From the NCBI GenBank assembly GCA_027459665.1, contig DAIDHN010000032.1:1-43613 (forward strand): DNA of 43,613 nt, written 5' to 3'. The position numbers and the translations under genes were made by a program. Shown in pieces: positions 16,385-25,592 of the stretch. Below the pieces are notes generated by a model. It was not told the DNA's origin. It saw only the letters and a list, made by a program, of their open reading frames with translations, and did no database searches. The stretch is from Chthonomonadaceae bacterium. Its GTDB lineage: Bacteria > Armatimonadota > Chthonomonadetes > Chthonomonadales > Chthonomonadaceae. Within the stretch, counting starts at the first letter, position 1, and every line of letters starts with the position of its first letter.

Positions 16385-18463
16385 TTAGTGTGAGGGCTGT
16401 TTCCACTCCGGCTCAATAAACACAAAATCGGTAAGCGGCCCGCGGCGTACAAACAGGGTGATTACATGCGGATGCTTTGCACGCAGCGTACGCATTGCCT
16501 TCTTATACGAAAGCGTATCTGTTACATGAATGCCATTCACCGAAAGGATAAGGTCTTTCAGATTCAAGCCGCCAACATTGGCCCATCCTCCTTCGGTAAT
16601 ATCAGAAACAATTACCCCTTTCTGCGAGGCGCTCCAGTGCTGCTCTATCCGGTCAAACAGGGTTACATTGCGCACTGTACACTCCAGCAAATGGTCACGG
16701 TATGTAACTGCCTGCTGCACAGAAGCCGGTTCAGCCTGCAGAGTAACAGGCACTTGCAATGCCTTCCCGTTGCGCAAAATGGTGAACGCGGCTTTACTGT
16801 CTACGCTCAGATTCTCTATCTCCTGCTTCAGTACATCTGCATCCTGCAGGCGGCTTGCCTGCAGCGGCGAACCATTCAGTTCGGTAATTACATCTCCAGT
16901 TTTTAAGCCGGCCGCAGCTGCCTGGGTATAGGGCAGCACCTGGGTAATCAGAAAACCCTGCTTTTTTTGCAGGTGCAGCGTGGCAGCTATTTCTGGTATA
17001 AGCACCTGGGTTTTAACGCCCAGCCATGCATGCGGCAGGTCTGTGTTGTCATCGCTGTTTTGCTGCTGCTTCATGTTCAGCACAGTAAGCAGTTTCTCTC
17101 CCTTGTGCAGGCAGGTGAGTACCAGGGTATCTTTCTTGCCCAGTTCCTTCAGCATTTTTCTCAAATCGGCAGGGCTGCCTACCTCTTTTCCGTCTACAGC
17201 CCGTATCACATCATTGTCTGATAGTTTCGGCTGCGCGCCATCAACAGGCATACCGGGAAGTATGCCGCGAATCATTGCCCCACTGGTATCGGGAAGATGA
17301 TGCCGCAGGGCCATCATGGGAGTGATGCGCCGTACAGAAATGCCAAGTGCGGGCACCTCGCTCTCATGTCCCATCGCCGGCTGCATGGGGCTTACCACTA
17401 CAGGCAGATTCAGCACACTGCCTTCACGGGCAACACGCAAATGCGCTGTAGTACCTGGCTTAAGCGAAGCCACCATCTGATACAGCAGCGGTATCTGCTC
17501 AAAGTAAAGAGTGTTTGTCGGCTTTCCATTTATATCCAAAAGCACATCGCCTGCTTTCAAGCCTGCTTTCGCCGCACTTGAACCGGGCAGCACAGAAGAA
17601 ACCAGGGTGCCGGTAGTTCGCCCCATTTTTTGCACCGGCATAGGCGAAAAGCCAAGTGAACCCCGCACTACCCTGCCATAACGCAGCACAGAGTGGTATA
17701 CCTGAAGCACCAGGTTGGAAGGAATGGCAAAACCCACACCGTTTCCACCCAGTTCGTTGATGCCCACTACCTGCCCCTGCATGTTCACCAGCGGCCCGCC
17801 CGAATTTCCGGGCAGTATCAGCGCATCATGCTGTATCCAGCGGGTGAGCAGCCCGGTAACCTGCCCGTCATCCAGCGTCTGGTCTTCTATTCGGGTGCCT
17901 GTAAAATTTGTAAACACGCGTGATTTGTTTGAAACAACTCCCAGTGTAAGCGATGATGAAAGCATAAGCGGGTTGCCCATGGCCATCACAAACTGCCCTG
18001 CATGCAACAGGTTCGAATTGCCCAAAACGGCATAGGGCACGCGAATGACATGGCCGTTTTTTTGGGGCAGATTCAGCTTCAGCACCGATATGTCGGTCAT
18101 GGGGTCGTCGTATACATCACGGGCATCAAATGACTGGTGGTCTGCAAGAGTACAGGTGATATGGGTGGTGTGGCCGGCAACGTGGTAATTGGTAATCACA
18201 TATCCGTCGGGGCTGATAATCACCCCGCTTCCCCCAGCCAGGTCCCGGTGTACCCTTCCGCCGTCGTAATAGCGAAATACTACAAAAATATTCACCAGGG
18301 CAGGGTACACCCTGCTTTTGGCAGCGTTGATGCTGCTTTCAAGAGAATTCACATCACCAACTGGTATATTTCGAGAAAGCGCCGCGGCTGCAGTGGGCAT
18401 AGCACAGGCGATTCCAAGTGAAAGCAGGCAGGCAGCCCTTGTCAGGCTGTTTGGTAGAGACAT
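16385..18463 (-). CDS. HtrA/DegP-type serine protease with four PDZ-like domains
   Basis: A 692-residue secreted protease: signal peptide (~1-28), trypsin-like domain with an intact triad, H94 in TNYHVAG, D124 in DPMTDISVL and S221 in LPGNSGGPL. After it come four PDZ-like repeats at about 266-355, 370-460, 477-575 and 600-685, each with a GxLI/V..V.P.. AA.AGL..GDVI/L core (GLKAGDVLLDING, LSDNDVIRAVDG, GLKTGDVITELNG, GLNLKDLILSVNG). DegP, DegQ and DegS have one or two. HtrA proteases degrade or refold damaged envelope proteins, with PDZ domains controlling substrate access. GGGAGG precedes the ATG. It heads an operon with the pseudoprotease (gap too short for a promoter) and the triple-YbjQ gene. 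Confidence 0.92.
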   Translation of the reverse strand: MSLPNSLTRAACLLSLGIACAMPTAAAALSRNIPVGDVNSLESSINAAKSRVYPALVNIFVVFRYYDGGRVHRDLAGGSGVIISPDGYVITNYHVAGHTTHITCTLADHQSFDARDVYDDPMTDISVLKLNLPQKNGHVIRVPYAVLGNSNLLHAGQFVMAMGNPLMLSSSLTLGVVSNKSRVFTNFTGTRIEDQTLDDGQVTGLLTRWIQHDALILPGNSGGPLVNMQGQVVGINELGGNGVGFAIPSNLVLQVYHSVLRYGRVVRGSLGFSPMPVQKMGRTTGTLVSSVLPGSSAAKAGLKAGDVLLDINGKPTNTLYFEQIPLLYQMVASLKPGTTAHLRVAREGSVLNLPVVVSPMQPAMGHESEVPALGISVRRITPMMALRHHLPDTSGAMIRGILPGMPVDGAQPKLSDNDVIRAVDGKEVGSPADLRKMLKELGKKDTLVLTCLHKGEKLLTVLNMKQQQNSDDNTDLPHAWLGVKTQVLIPEIAATLHLQKKQGFLITQVLPYTQAAAAGLKTGDVITELNGSPLQASRLQDADVLKQEIENLSVDSKAAFTILRNGKALQVPVTLQAEPASVQQAVTYRDHLLECTVRNVTLFDRIEQHWSASQKGVIVSDITEGGWANVGGLNLKDLILSVNGIHVTDTLSYKKAMRTLRAKHPHVITLFVRRGPLTDFVFIEPEWKQPSH

Positions 18464-18754
18464 TCAATTCCTCCCATTTTCATGTCGACGAGAATGCACA
18501 GTCTTTCCTGCACTATTCCTGATACAGGTACGACAATCCTTCCCTCTCCCATCACGAAGCAGGTAAATAGATCTGATTTGGCTGGTAAACTGACGAAGCA
18601 TACAGGCACATGGTTTCAAAAAAGCCTCACTGCCTGTTTTTAGGTACAAAGGCGCTGCTGCTGAAAATGATGTGTCAAACTCTGTTATCAGATGCGTTAT
18701 TGTATAATGTGTACACCCAAATGCCCATTGTTCAGGTAATTAAAGGAGAGAAAC
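18464..18754. promoter_or_regulatory. Divergent intergenic region; perfect -10 (TATAAT) on plus strand
   Basis: The gap separates the HtrA gene (minus) from the small ORF at 18755 (plus). TATAAT at 18703-18708 is followed by GTGTACAC, a palindrome near the expected start site. No convincing -35 is 16-18 bases upstream (CTCTGT), so activator help is possible. No clear HtrA promoter was found. Confidence 0.45.
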
Positions 18755-18898
18755 GTGCGAATGCTGTTTTGCAAATGCAACGCTGCCGTTTGCACTGCCC
18801 AAAACGCACAAAAAATTCAACCTATGTCGCATCTCTCCTGCAGAGAAGCAGAAACAGCGCTTCTCGCTGACACACAAACTGACCTTCTGTCTACATGA
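18755..18898 (+). CDS. 47-residue Cys-containing small protein, coupled to DUF6807 gene
   Basis: This short frame begins at GTG 18755 (or ATG 18761) after a strong AAAGGAG site, and its TGA overlaps the next gene's ATG in an ATGA. The next gene has no ribosome-binding site of its own, so translation of this frame probably drives it. The product has Cys at the start (FCKCNAAVCTA) and a further Cys later, no membrane segment and no recognised family. It could be a leader peptide whose translation controls the downstream gene, or a small metal-binding protein. Confidence 0.5.
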   Translation: MRMLFCKCNAAVCTAQNAQKIQPMSHLSCREAETALLADTQTDLLST

Positions 18899-19752
18899 AA
18901 CCTCCACCAATACGACAACGGCAGGTATTGCTTCAAACTGTACCGGGAAGAGTAGATTTTCTGGTTCGCGGCGAGCGTTTTGCCTCCTGGCGCCACCAGC
19001 CTGGCATGCACAATGGTTTCAGCGCATTTACACTGCAGGATGAAAGAAGCCTCACCTCGCCTGCCCCAAACGGCCTTGCCTTCTGGATTGGCCACCCGGA
19101 TGTAAACGGGGTAAACTGCAGCGGCATGCCCGGTGCAAATGGAACCATAGCCGCGCTGCGCACCGAAGCAAGAAGAGGAATATACTCTGTGGGAATTCTG
19201 CAGGAATGCGCATGGATAAGCCCTGCGGGCGAAACCCTGCTCAGAGATTTAAGAAGGTTTCGCGTTGCAGCAGGAAATTGCGAGGGGGCAGTGCTTGATG
19301 TTACCCTCAGGCTGATACCGCCTCAGGGCAAAACGGTGGTATTTGGATCAAACCCCCACGACATTCTGCAGCTTCAGCTGGCGCATGCCCTTGTTCATCC
19401 TGAGCTGGGCCAGGTTAGAAACCGGCATGGAGATAGTTCAGGCGATGTACACCGCAAAAGCTCTCCCTGGCTGGCCGCTGCAGGAGTGGTGCAGGAGGAA
19501 ACCATAGGGCTTGCCTGGCTGGATCACCCGCAAAACCCGTTTTATCCCACCGACTGGAACTTTACCAGCGATGGAAGGCTCTCCCCTGCTCCCCTGCTTT
19601 GGGCTGGCATGCCTGGGGAACTACGTACACCTCTTACCCTGCGTTATCGCATTCTTGCCTACATGGGGTACATGGAGACAGGCTGGCTGGAGGCGCGCTA
19701 TGCCGAGTTTTTACGTGAACCGGCAAACGAAAACTTTGGAGACCCAATATGA
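18895..19752 (+). CDS. DUF6807 (PmoA-like) family protein
   Basis: A 285-residue beta-rich protein. Family-like features are a HNGFSAFTL/HQPGM segment near the N-terminus, GNCEGAVLDVTLRL, DVHRKSSPWLAAAGV followed by ETIGLAWLDHPQNPFYPTDW, where aromatic and His residues form the recognisable 'W..DHP.NP.YPT.W' signature of DUF6807, often annotated 'PmoA'. Many such genes occur beside sugar or glycan catabolic enzymes in Planctomycetota, Armatimonadota and Bacteroidota; the activity is not established. No signal peptide is visible. It is coupled at both ends by 4-base overlaps, to the small ORF and to an ABC ATPase. Confidence 0.7.
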   Translation: MKPPPIRQRQVLLQTVPGRVDFLVRGERFASWRHQPGMHNGFSAFTLQDERSLTSPAPNGLAFWIGHPDVNGVNCSGMPGANGTIAALRTEARRGIYSVGILQECAWISPAGETLLRDLRRFRVAAGNCEGAVLDVTLRLIPPQGKTVVFGSNPHDILQLQLAHALVHPELGQVRNRHGDSSGDVHRKSSPWLAAAGVVQEETIGLAWLDHPQNPFYPTDWNFTSDGRLSPAPLLWAGMPGELRTPLTLRYRILAYMGYMETGWLEARYAEFLREPANENFGDPI

Positions 19753-20750
19753 GCGCACTGCTGGAAGTAGAAGGGTTGAGTACAGGCTTTGGCCGTACCA
19801 GCAACACCATATCTGTGGTGCGCAGTGTGTCTTTTACGATGCAGCGCGGAGAAACAGTTGGTCTGGTAGGCGAATCTGGCTCTGGCAAAAGCATTACCGC
19901 TCTCTCAGTCATGGGCCTGCTGCCGCGGGGAGCGCGCATCACTGCAGGAGATATTTTGCTGAATGGCCAAAGTCTGCCTGCTCTCCCAGAAAAAGACTGG
20001 CAGCAAATACGTGGAAAACGAATAGCCATGGTTTTTCAAGACCCTTTTTCCTCCCTCAACCCAACTCTTACGCTTGGTGAACAGGTGGCAGAAGCGCTGC
20101 GTCTGCATCAGGGAATGAACCGCCGGCAGGCGCAGGAACGCACACAGGAACTTTTTCGCCAGGTCAATCTGCCAAATCCCGAACTAAAAATGCGACAGTA
20201 TCCGCATCAGGCAAGCGGAGGTCAGCGCCAGCGGGTGCTCACTGCCATGGCTTTTGCCTGTGACCCTGAGCTGCTGATAGCCGATGAGCCGACCACTGCG
20301 CTAGACGTTACCGTGCAGGCACAGGTGCTGCAGCTGCTTTTGCAAATGCAGCAGAGAATAAACACAGCCATTCTTCTGATTACTCACGATTTGGGCGTTG
20401 TGGCAGCAGTATGCAGCCGAATACTGGTAATGTATGCAGGCCAGATAGTAGAAAGCGGCCCTGTAAGAGAGGTTCTAACGCATCCTCAGCACCCCTATAC
20501 CCAGGCTTTGCTAGCCTCACTGCCGCCGAGACTGCCAGGGCCGGAGCGCAAACTCAGCTCACTGCCCGGCCAGCCGCCGGCGCCCGGCAAACTGCCTGCC
20601 GGATGTGCATTTGCCCCGCGATGCCCGCTTGCACAGCAAACACCATGCCGGCAGGTAGAGCCGGAACTTACCCAGCATGGCAGCGAAAGGCAGGTGCGGT
20701 GCCATTTTGCAGCCGCACCCCAGGCAATTTTCCACAAGCCGAAAGCGTAA
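19749..20750 (+). CDS. Oligopeptide/dipeptide-type ABC transporter ATP-binding protein (OppD/DppD-like)
   Basis: A 333-residue ATPase: Walker A GESGSGKS (41-48), Q-loop [11 protein letters not shown], signature ASGGQRQRV (the family usually has LSGGMRQRV), Walker [13 protein letters not shown], and H-loop ITHDLG. The C-terminal ~70 residues ([23 protein letters not shown]) carry the Cys-containing extension of OppD/DppD proteins. It should energise import of peptides, nickel or sugars with a second ATPase, two permeases and a binding protein, but none of these is in the window, so it is an orphan. Its ATG overlaps the DUF6807 stop by 4 bases. Confidence 0.9.
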   Translation: MSALLEVEGLSTGFGRTSNTISVVRSVSFTMQRGETVGLVGESGSGKSITALSVMGLLPRGARITAGDILLNGQSLPALPEKDWQQIRGKRIAMVFQDPFSSLNPTLTLGEQVAEALRLHQGMNRRQAQERTQELFRQVNLPNPELKMRQYPHQASGGQRQRVLTAMAFACDPELLIADEPTTALDVTVQAQVLQLLLQMQQRINTAILLITHDLGVVAAVCSRILVMYAGQIVESGPVREVLTHPQHPYTQALLASLPPRLPGPERKLSSLPGQPPAPGKLPAGCAFAPRCPLAQQTPCRQVEPELTQHGSERQVRCHFAAAPQAIFHKPKA

Positions 20751-20770
20751 AAAGGGCAAGGAGACTGAAC

Positions 20771-21682
20771 GTGCAGAAAATTCTGATCGGAACCAGAGCA
20801 AGCCTGCTGGCACGCACGCAGACAGAGTGGGTGGCACAGCAGCTGCGCAGCATGCATCCGGGGCTAATCACCGAGTTGGTTCCCATTCATACAACAGGTG
20901 ACGAACGGCGCAGCACGCCCCTTGCCCAGGTAGGCGCAAAAGGAATGTTTGTGAAGGAAATAGAAGAGGCGCTGCTGCAGGGCAGAATAGACATGGGGGT
21001 ACACAGCATGAAAGATATGCCTGCCCAAATGCCCCCCGGCCTCGAAATTGCCTGCGTGCCCGTGCGCGAAGACCCCCGCGATGCCCTGCTCACTCTCAAA
21101 AAGCTTACGCTGCAGCAACTGCCCCAGGGCGCGAGAATGGGAACCAGCAGCCCCCGCAGAAAAGCACTGCTGTCAGCCCTGCGGCCAGACTTGTGCTGGA
21201 ATGACCTGCGCGGCAACCTCGATACCCGCCTGCAAAGGCTGCAGGAGGGCAGGTTTGATGCCATCCTTCTGGCCTCTGCAGGTTTGAACAGACTAAAGCT
21301 GGGCCTCGAATTTGCCTGCGCCATCGAACCCGAAGTCTGCCTGCCAGCCCCTGCACAGGGTGCGCTGGCGCTGGAAATATGCAGCGCAAATCAGCAGGTG
21401 CGAGCAATTCTTATGCCCCTGCACCATATGGAAACAGCATGGGAAACCGATGCAGAACGGGCCTTTCTTGCTGCCCTGGGAGCAGGCTGCACGGTACCTG
21501 CCGCTGCTTTGGCACGCTGTACCGGCACAGAGCTGCGCCTGCAGTGCGCTGCGGCCAGCCCCGATGGAAACCGAATACTCAAAATAGAACTCAGTGCATC
21601 TGCACACCAAGCGGCAGCGCTGGGAAAACAGGCAGCGGAAAGACTGCTTGAACAGGGCGCTGCAGCCCTGTTGGAAGGATGA
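20771..21682 (+). CDS. hemC: Hydroxymethylbilane synthase (porphobilinogen deaminase)
   Basis: A 303-residue HemC that condenses four porphobilinogens into hydroxymethylbilane for tetrapyrrole synthesis. Motifs: IGTRASLLARTQT, KGMFVKEIEEALL, the active-site region GVHSMKDMP (catalytic Asp), GTSSPRRKALL, RGNLDTRL, APAQGALALE, and the dipyrromethane-carrying Cys in GAGCTVPAAALA. The GTG at 20771 follows AAGGAG by 7 bases and begins with the family N-terminus; the frame is open upstream into the ABC gene but that part is not HemC. It overlaps nadB by 4 bases. No other heme genes are nearby. Confidence 0.95.
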   Translation: MQKILIGTRASLLARTQTEWVAQQLRSMHPGLITELVPIHTTGDERRSTPLAQVGAKGMFVKEIEEALLQGRIDMGVHSMKDMPAQMPPGLEIACVPVREDPRDALLTLKKLTLQQLPQGARMGTSSPRRKALLSALRPDLCWNDLRGNLDTRLQRLQEGRFDAILLASAGLNRLKLGLEFACAIEPEVCLPAPAQGALALEICSANQQVRAILMPLHHMETAWETDAERAFLAALGAGCTVPAAALARCTGTELRLQCAAASPDGNRILKIELSASAHQAAALGKQAAERLLEQGAAALLEG

Positions 21683-23268
21683 TCGGAAACAACCCTATGA
21701 AGAGAGAAGTAGACTACCTGGTGATTGGCAGCGGGCTGGCAGGGCTTACATTTGCCCTCAATGCCTCAGCTGCCGGACGCGTTGCCCTGCTCACCAAGCG
21801 CTCTCGCTCTGATGCCAGCTCAAGCTGGGCGCAGGGAGGCATCGCCGGCGCACTGGGCGACGACGATTCATTTGCACTGCATCTGCAGGATACCCTGGTG
21901 GCAGGAGCAGGTCTGTGCAATACAGATGCGGTGGAGACGCTTGTGCAGGAAGGCCCGGAGCGCATACGCGAACTAATGGAAATGGGAGCGGGCTTCAACA
22001 CTGAAATAGATGAAGCAGGCAACACAGTGCTGCAGCTGGGGCGAGAGGGAGGCCACAGCAGAAACCGCATTGTACACACAGCAGACTATACAGGCTGGGA
22101 GTGTGAACGCACACTGCTGGAGGCAGTGCGCAATACACCTGAAATTGAAGTGTACGAACATTTTTTCGTTACCGATCTGGCCGTTGGCGGCCCGCAAGGC
22201 AGCCCTGAATGCCTGGGAGCATGGGTGGTAAACGCAGAAACTGGGGAGCAAAGCCTGTTTCGAGCAAAGGCAACCCTGCTGGCAACAGGCGGTAGCGGGC
22301 AGGTTTATCAGCACACCACAAACCCTCAGGTTGCCACTGGCGACGGCGCAGCCATGGCCTGGCGGGCAGGCGCGCTGCTGGCTAATATGGAATTTGTGCA
22401 GTTTCACCCTACCACGCTCTATCATCCCGATGCACGGGCGTTTCTCATCACAGAAGCGCTGCGCGGCGAAGGCGGCATATTGCAGCATGACAGCGGTGAG
22501 CAGTTTATGGAGAAATACCACCCCCTCAAAGAGCTGGCGCCGCGCGATGTAGTGGCAAGAGCCATTGTTCAAGAGATGAAGCGAACCAGCGCAGAATGCC
22601 TTTACCTCAACGTATCCCACCTGCCTTCCGACCTGCTGCACAGCCACTTTCCTACAGTCACCGAGCGCTGCCTCTCGGTAGGAATCGACATTACCCGGCA
22701 GCCCATCCCCATTGTTCCTGCTCAGCATTACCAGTGCGGCGGCGTGGTAACCGATCTCCACGGCGTTACCTCAATACCCCGGCTTTACGCGGCAGGCGAG
22801 GTAGCCTGTACAGGCGTACACGGCGCCAACCGCCTCGCATCAAACTCTCTGCTCGAAGCAATGGTGTTTGGCAGGCGTGCAGCTCTTCATGCACTGCAGC
22901 ATGCCCCTACCTATTCATCTGAGCAGCCTGTGCCGCTGCAAAAAACTTCTCCCGAAACCGACTCGGCCCAGCTTGCCTCCCTGTGGAAACAGGTGCGCTC
23001 ACTCATGCAGCGCAATGCAGGCATAGTGCGCACCAGCGCAGAAATGCAGAATGCTCTCGGCAAAATAGAAAGCATTCGCGAAAGCATCTGCCCGACTGTG
23101 GCGCACATGGAGGCTGTAGAGGCTGTGAACGCCATTCAGGTCGCCTCGCTTGTGCTGCAAAGCGCACTGATGAGGAAGGAGAGCCGAGGGCTGCATTATA
23201 CGCTCGACTACCCGAAATCTGTAGAGAGCGAGAGGCACGACACCCTGATTTACCGATCTGCTTTTTAG
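21679..23268 (+). CDS. nadB: L-aspartate oxidase
   Basis: NadB oxidises L-aspartate to iminoaspartate, the first step of de novo NAD synthesis. The 529-residue flavoprotein has the FAD-binding GSGLAGLTFAL motif, SSWAQGGIAGALGDDDS, GGHSRNRIVHTADYTG, TGGSGQVYQHTTNP, FVQFHPTTLYHP, ALRGEGG and GVHGANRLASNSLLEA, all diagnostic. The first ATG (21679) overlaps the hemC stop; the ATG at 21697 (KREVDYLVIG) is an alternative start. nadA and nadC are not in the window, so NAD genes are dispersed. Confidence 0.95.
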   Translation: MIGNNPMKREVDYLVIGSGLAGLTFALNASAAGRVALLTKRSRSDASSSWAQGGIAGALGDDDSFALHLQDTLVAGAGLCNTDAVETLVQEGPERIRELMEMGAGFNTEIDEAGNTVLQLGREGGHSRNRIVHTADYTGWECERTLLEAVRNTPEIEVYEHFFVTDLAVGGPQGSPECLGAWVVNAETGEQSLFRAKATLLATGGSGQVYQHTTNPQVATGDGAAMAWRAGALLANMEFVQFHPTTLYHPDARAFLITEALRGEGGILQHDSGEQFMEKYHPLKELAPRDVVARAIVQEMKRTSAECLYLNVSHLPSDLLHSHFPTVTERCLSVGIDITRQPIPIVPAQHYQCGGVVTDLHGVTSIPRLYAAGEVACTGVHGANRLASNSLLEAMVFGRRAALHALQHAPTYSSEQPVPLQKTSPETDSAQLASLWKQVRSLMQRNAGIVRTSAEMQNALGKIESIRESICPTVAHMEAVEAVNAIQVASLVLQSALMRKESRGLHYTLDYPKSVESERHDTLIYRSAF

Positions 23269-23283
23269 TAAAGGAGAGCGCTC

Positions 23284-24072
23284 ATGAGCAGTGATGCTCT
23301 GCTTGTACAATTACAGGGCAGCCTGTGTACTATTGCACTCAACCGCCCCGAACGCAGAAATGCGCTGGATGAAACGCTTATAGAGGCGCTCACTAATGCA
23401 CTGCACCAGGCAGCAGCCATGCCCGAAGTACGCATTGTAGCGCTGAGGGGAATAGGCAGTACTTTCTGTGCCGGGGCAGACTTGGCTGCAATGGCGCGTG
23501 CGGCAGATGCCCCGCTGGAGGAAAACCTGCAGGATGCCCGAAAACTGCAGCAGCTGTTTTATGCTCTCGACACACTTCCCTGTATTACTGTGGCGCTGGC
23601 GCAGGGAGCTGCAATAGGCGGAGGGGCCGGCCTGCTGGCGGCATGCGATGTTGCCATTGCATCGCCCGAAACCTTCTTCGCCTTCAGCGAGGTGCGCCTG
23701 GGTCTTCTTCCTGCAGTCATATCGCCCTACGTAGTACGCAAAATCGGGATGGGTACAGCCAGAACGCTTTTTGTTACTGGCAAACGCTTTCAGGCAGACG
23801 CAGCGCTGCGCATGGGCCTGATACAGCATATTGCGCAAAATCTGGATTCCGCACTGGATGATGAAGTTAAAAACGCTCTCAAAGTCAGCCCGCAGGCGGT
23901 AAAAGCCGTAAAAGAGCTGATGCGTATGCTGCCCTCTTTTTCTGCCGAAGAAACAGCAGAAGCAACCGCGCAAGCCATTGCGAGGGCACGCGCTTCAGAA
24001 GAGGGGCTTGAGGGAGTGCGCGCTTTTCTTCAAGGCCGCTCTCCTTCCTATTTCAGAGAGGAAACACCGTGA
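23284..24072 (+). CDS. Enoyl-CoA hydratase/isomerase, probable methylglutaconyl-CoA hydratase
   Basis: A 262-residue crotonase-fold enzyme: substrate loop RPERRNALD, oxyanion hole FCAGADLAAM, and GAAIGGGAGLLAACDVAIA. FAFSEVRLGLLPAVISPYV, with Pro-Ala-Val-Ile, is characteristic of methylglutaconyl-CoA hydratase (LiuC/AUH) rather than fatty-acid hydratases. Hydrating 3-methylglutaconyl-CoA gives HMG-CoA, the substrate of the lyase three genes downstream, and the carboxylase between them supplies 3-methylglutaconyl-CoA. AAGGAG lies 7 bases before ATG. It ends in a GTGA overlap with the carboxylase gene. Confidence 0.88.
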   Translation: MSSDALLVQLQGSLCTIALNRPERRNALDETLIEALTNALHQAAAMPEVRIVALRGIGSTFCAGADLAAMARAADAPLEENLQDARKLQQLFYALDTLPCITVALAQGAAIGGGAGLLAACDVAIASPETFFAFSEVRLGLLPAVISPYVVRKIGMGTARTLFVTGKRFQADAALRMGLIQHIAQNLDSALDDEVKNALKVSPQAVKAVKELMRMLPSFSAEETAEATAQAIARARASEEGLEGVRAFLQGRSPSYFREETP

Positions 24073-25589
24073 CTACCCGCATACGGCGCGTTCTGATTGC
24101 AAACAGAGGAGAAATTGCTGTTCGCATTGCAAAAGCATGCAGAGAAAGAGCAGTTGTTCCGCTGCATGTTTTTTCAGAAGCAGATCGAAATGCGCTGCAT
24201 GTACAGCAGGCGGAAACAGCCTGCTGCATAGGAGGTGCGCCTGCGGCTGAAAGCTACCTGAATGCTGCTGCCCTGCTCAATGCTGCAAAACAAATGAACG
24301 CAGATGCTGTGCATCCGGGATACGGTTTTCTTTCTGAAAACTCGCACTTTGCCCGATTATGCCAGGAGGCAGGGCTGACATGGATTGGGCCATCGCCGGA
24401 AACGATGGAGCAGCTGGGAGACAAGGCTAGAGCGCGCAAAATGCTTGCTCCCCTGGGAGTGCCGGTCCCTCCTGGCTTTGCTGAAGAAAATCCGAGCCTC
24501 GAAGAGCTGCAAAAGGCAGCAGAAAACCTGGGTGCGCCGCTGCTCATCAAGGCAGCTGCAGGCGGGGGCGGACGCGGCATGCGCGTAGTAACAGACCTTA
24601 AAGACCTGGAAGAAGCACTGCACAATGCCAAAACAGAAGCTAAAGCCGCCTTTGGAGACGACAGGGTATTGCTGGAACGCTTTCTGCAGCGCCCGCGCCA
24701 TATTGAGATACAAATTTTTGGCGATGCAGCAGGACGCGTTATCGCCCTCGGAGAAAGGGAATGTTCGCTGCAGCGCAGGCACCAGAAAATTGTGGAAGAA
24801 AGCCCCTCCCCTGCAGTATCACCCGAACTGCGGCAAAAAATGAGTGAAACAGCCTGTCTTATCGGCCGTGCCGCACAATACCAGAATGCCGGCACAGTAG
24901 AATTCTTGCTTGAATGCAAACCCGGTACAGAACCCGCCTACTACTTTCTTGAAGTAAACACACGCCTGCAGGTAGAACACCCGGTAACCGAGCTGGTAAC
25001 AGGGCTAGACCTGGTGCATTTGCAGTTGGATATAGCAGAAGGAGCAAGCCTGCCCGCACATTTGCCCGACTGTTTTGTGCCTAATGGCCACGCCCTGGAG
25101 GTGCGCTTGTATGCAGAAGACCCGGAACATGCATTTCTGCCTTCTGTAGGAAAACTTGAATGCTGTCATATGCCAGTCTCCCCTGGCATCAGGATAGACA
25201 GCGGGGTAGCAGCCGGCTCGGAAATATCGCCCTGGTACGACCCCCAAATGGCAAAAATCATTGCATACGCTCCAAACCGTTCGCTGGCAGTACGCCGCAT
25301 GCTCCAGGCACTGTGTGAGACGCAGGTTGCAGGGGTGGCTACCAATCAGGCTTTTCTGCTCGACCTGCTCGCTCACCCTGAGTTTGAAGCAGGAAATCTT
25401 TCCATTCACTTTCTCAACGACCATTTCCCCCGTTGGAGCGCAGCAGCAGTTCCGCCGGAGGGTGCGCTTCTTGCACTGGCTGCTGTTTTGCAGAAACACA
25501 GTGCCGTACCGGGTGCAGCACAGCCGGCAGAACAGCAGCAAAACCCATGGTTGTATTCTGAAAACTGGTGCAATGTGAGGATAAACTGA
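24069..25589 (+). CDS. Biotin carboxylase part of an acyl-CoA (likely methylcrotonyl-CoA) carboxylase
   Basis: A 506-residue biotin carboxylase that carboxylates biotin with ATP and bicarbonate. RRVLIANRGEIAVRI at the start, HPGYGFLSEN, the ATP-grasp loop AAAGGGGRGMRVV, RHIEIQIFGD, ECSLQRRHQKIVEESPSP and EVNTRLQVEHPVTE are all present. The protein continues past the BC domain to ENWCNVRIN, where fused MccA proteins pass into a BT domain. A TGA (25587-25589) ends it, one codon before the ATG of the biotinyl gene, which is in the same frame. Context with methylglutaconyl-CoA hydratase and HMG-CoA lyase points to leucine breakdown. The carboxyltransferase subunit is not in the window. Confidence 0.92.
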   Translation: MTTRIRRVLIANRGEIAVRIAKACRERAVVPLHVFSEADRNALHVQQAETACCIGGAPAAESYLNAAALLNAAKQMNADAVHPGYGFLSENSHFARLCQEAGLTWIGPSPETMEQLGDKARARKMLAPLGVPVPPGFAEENPSLEELQKAAENLGAPLLIKAAAGGGGRGMRVVTDLKDLEEALHNAKTEAKAAFGDDRVLLERFLQRPRHIEIQIFGDAAGRVIALGERECSLQRRHQKIVEESPSPAVSPELRQKMSETACLIGRAAQYQNAGTVEFLLECKPGTEPAYYFLEVNTRLQVEHPVTELVTGLDLVHLQLDIAEGASLPAHLPDCFVPNGHALEVRLYAEDPEHAFLPSVGKLECCHMPVSPGIRIDSGVAAGSEISPWYDPQMAKIIAYAPNRSLAVRRMLQALCETQVAGVATNQAFLLDLLAHPEFEAGNLSIHFLNDHFPRWSAAAVPPEGALLALAAVLQKHSAVPGAAQPAEQQQNPWLYSENWCNVRIN

Positions 25590-25592
25590 AAC

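Noticed and set aside
20411-20770. Upstream extension of the hemC frame
   Set aside because: The region belongs to the ABC ATPase in another frame; HemC begins at GTG 20771 after AAGGAG.
25587-25589. TGA read as a sense codon (recoding)
   Set aside because: TGA ends several other genes here in overlaps with the next start, so the code is standard; readthrough remains only a possibility.
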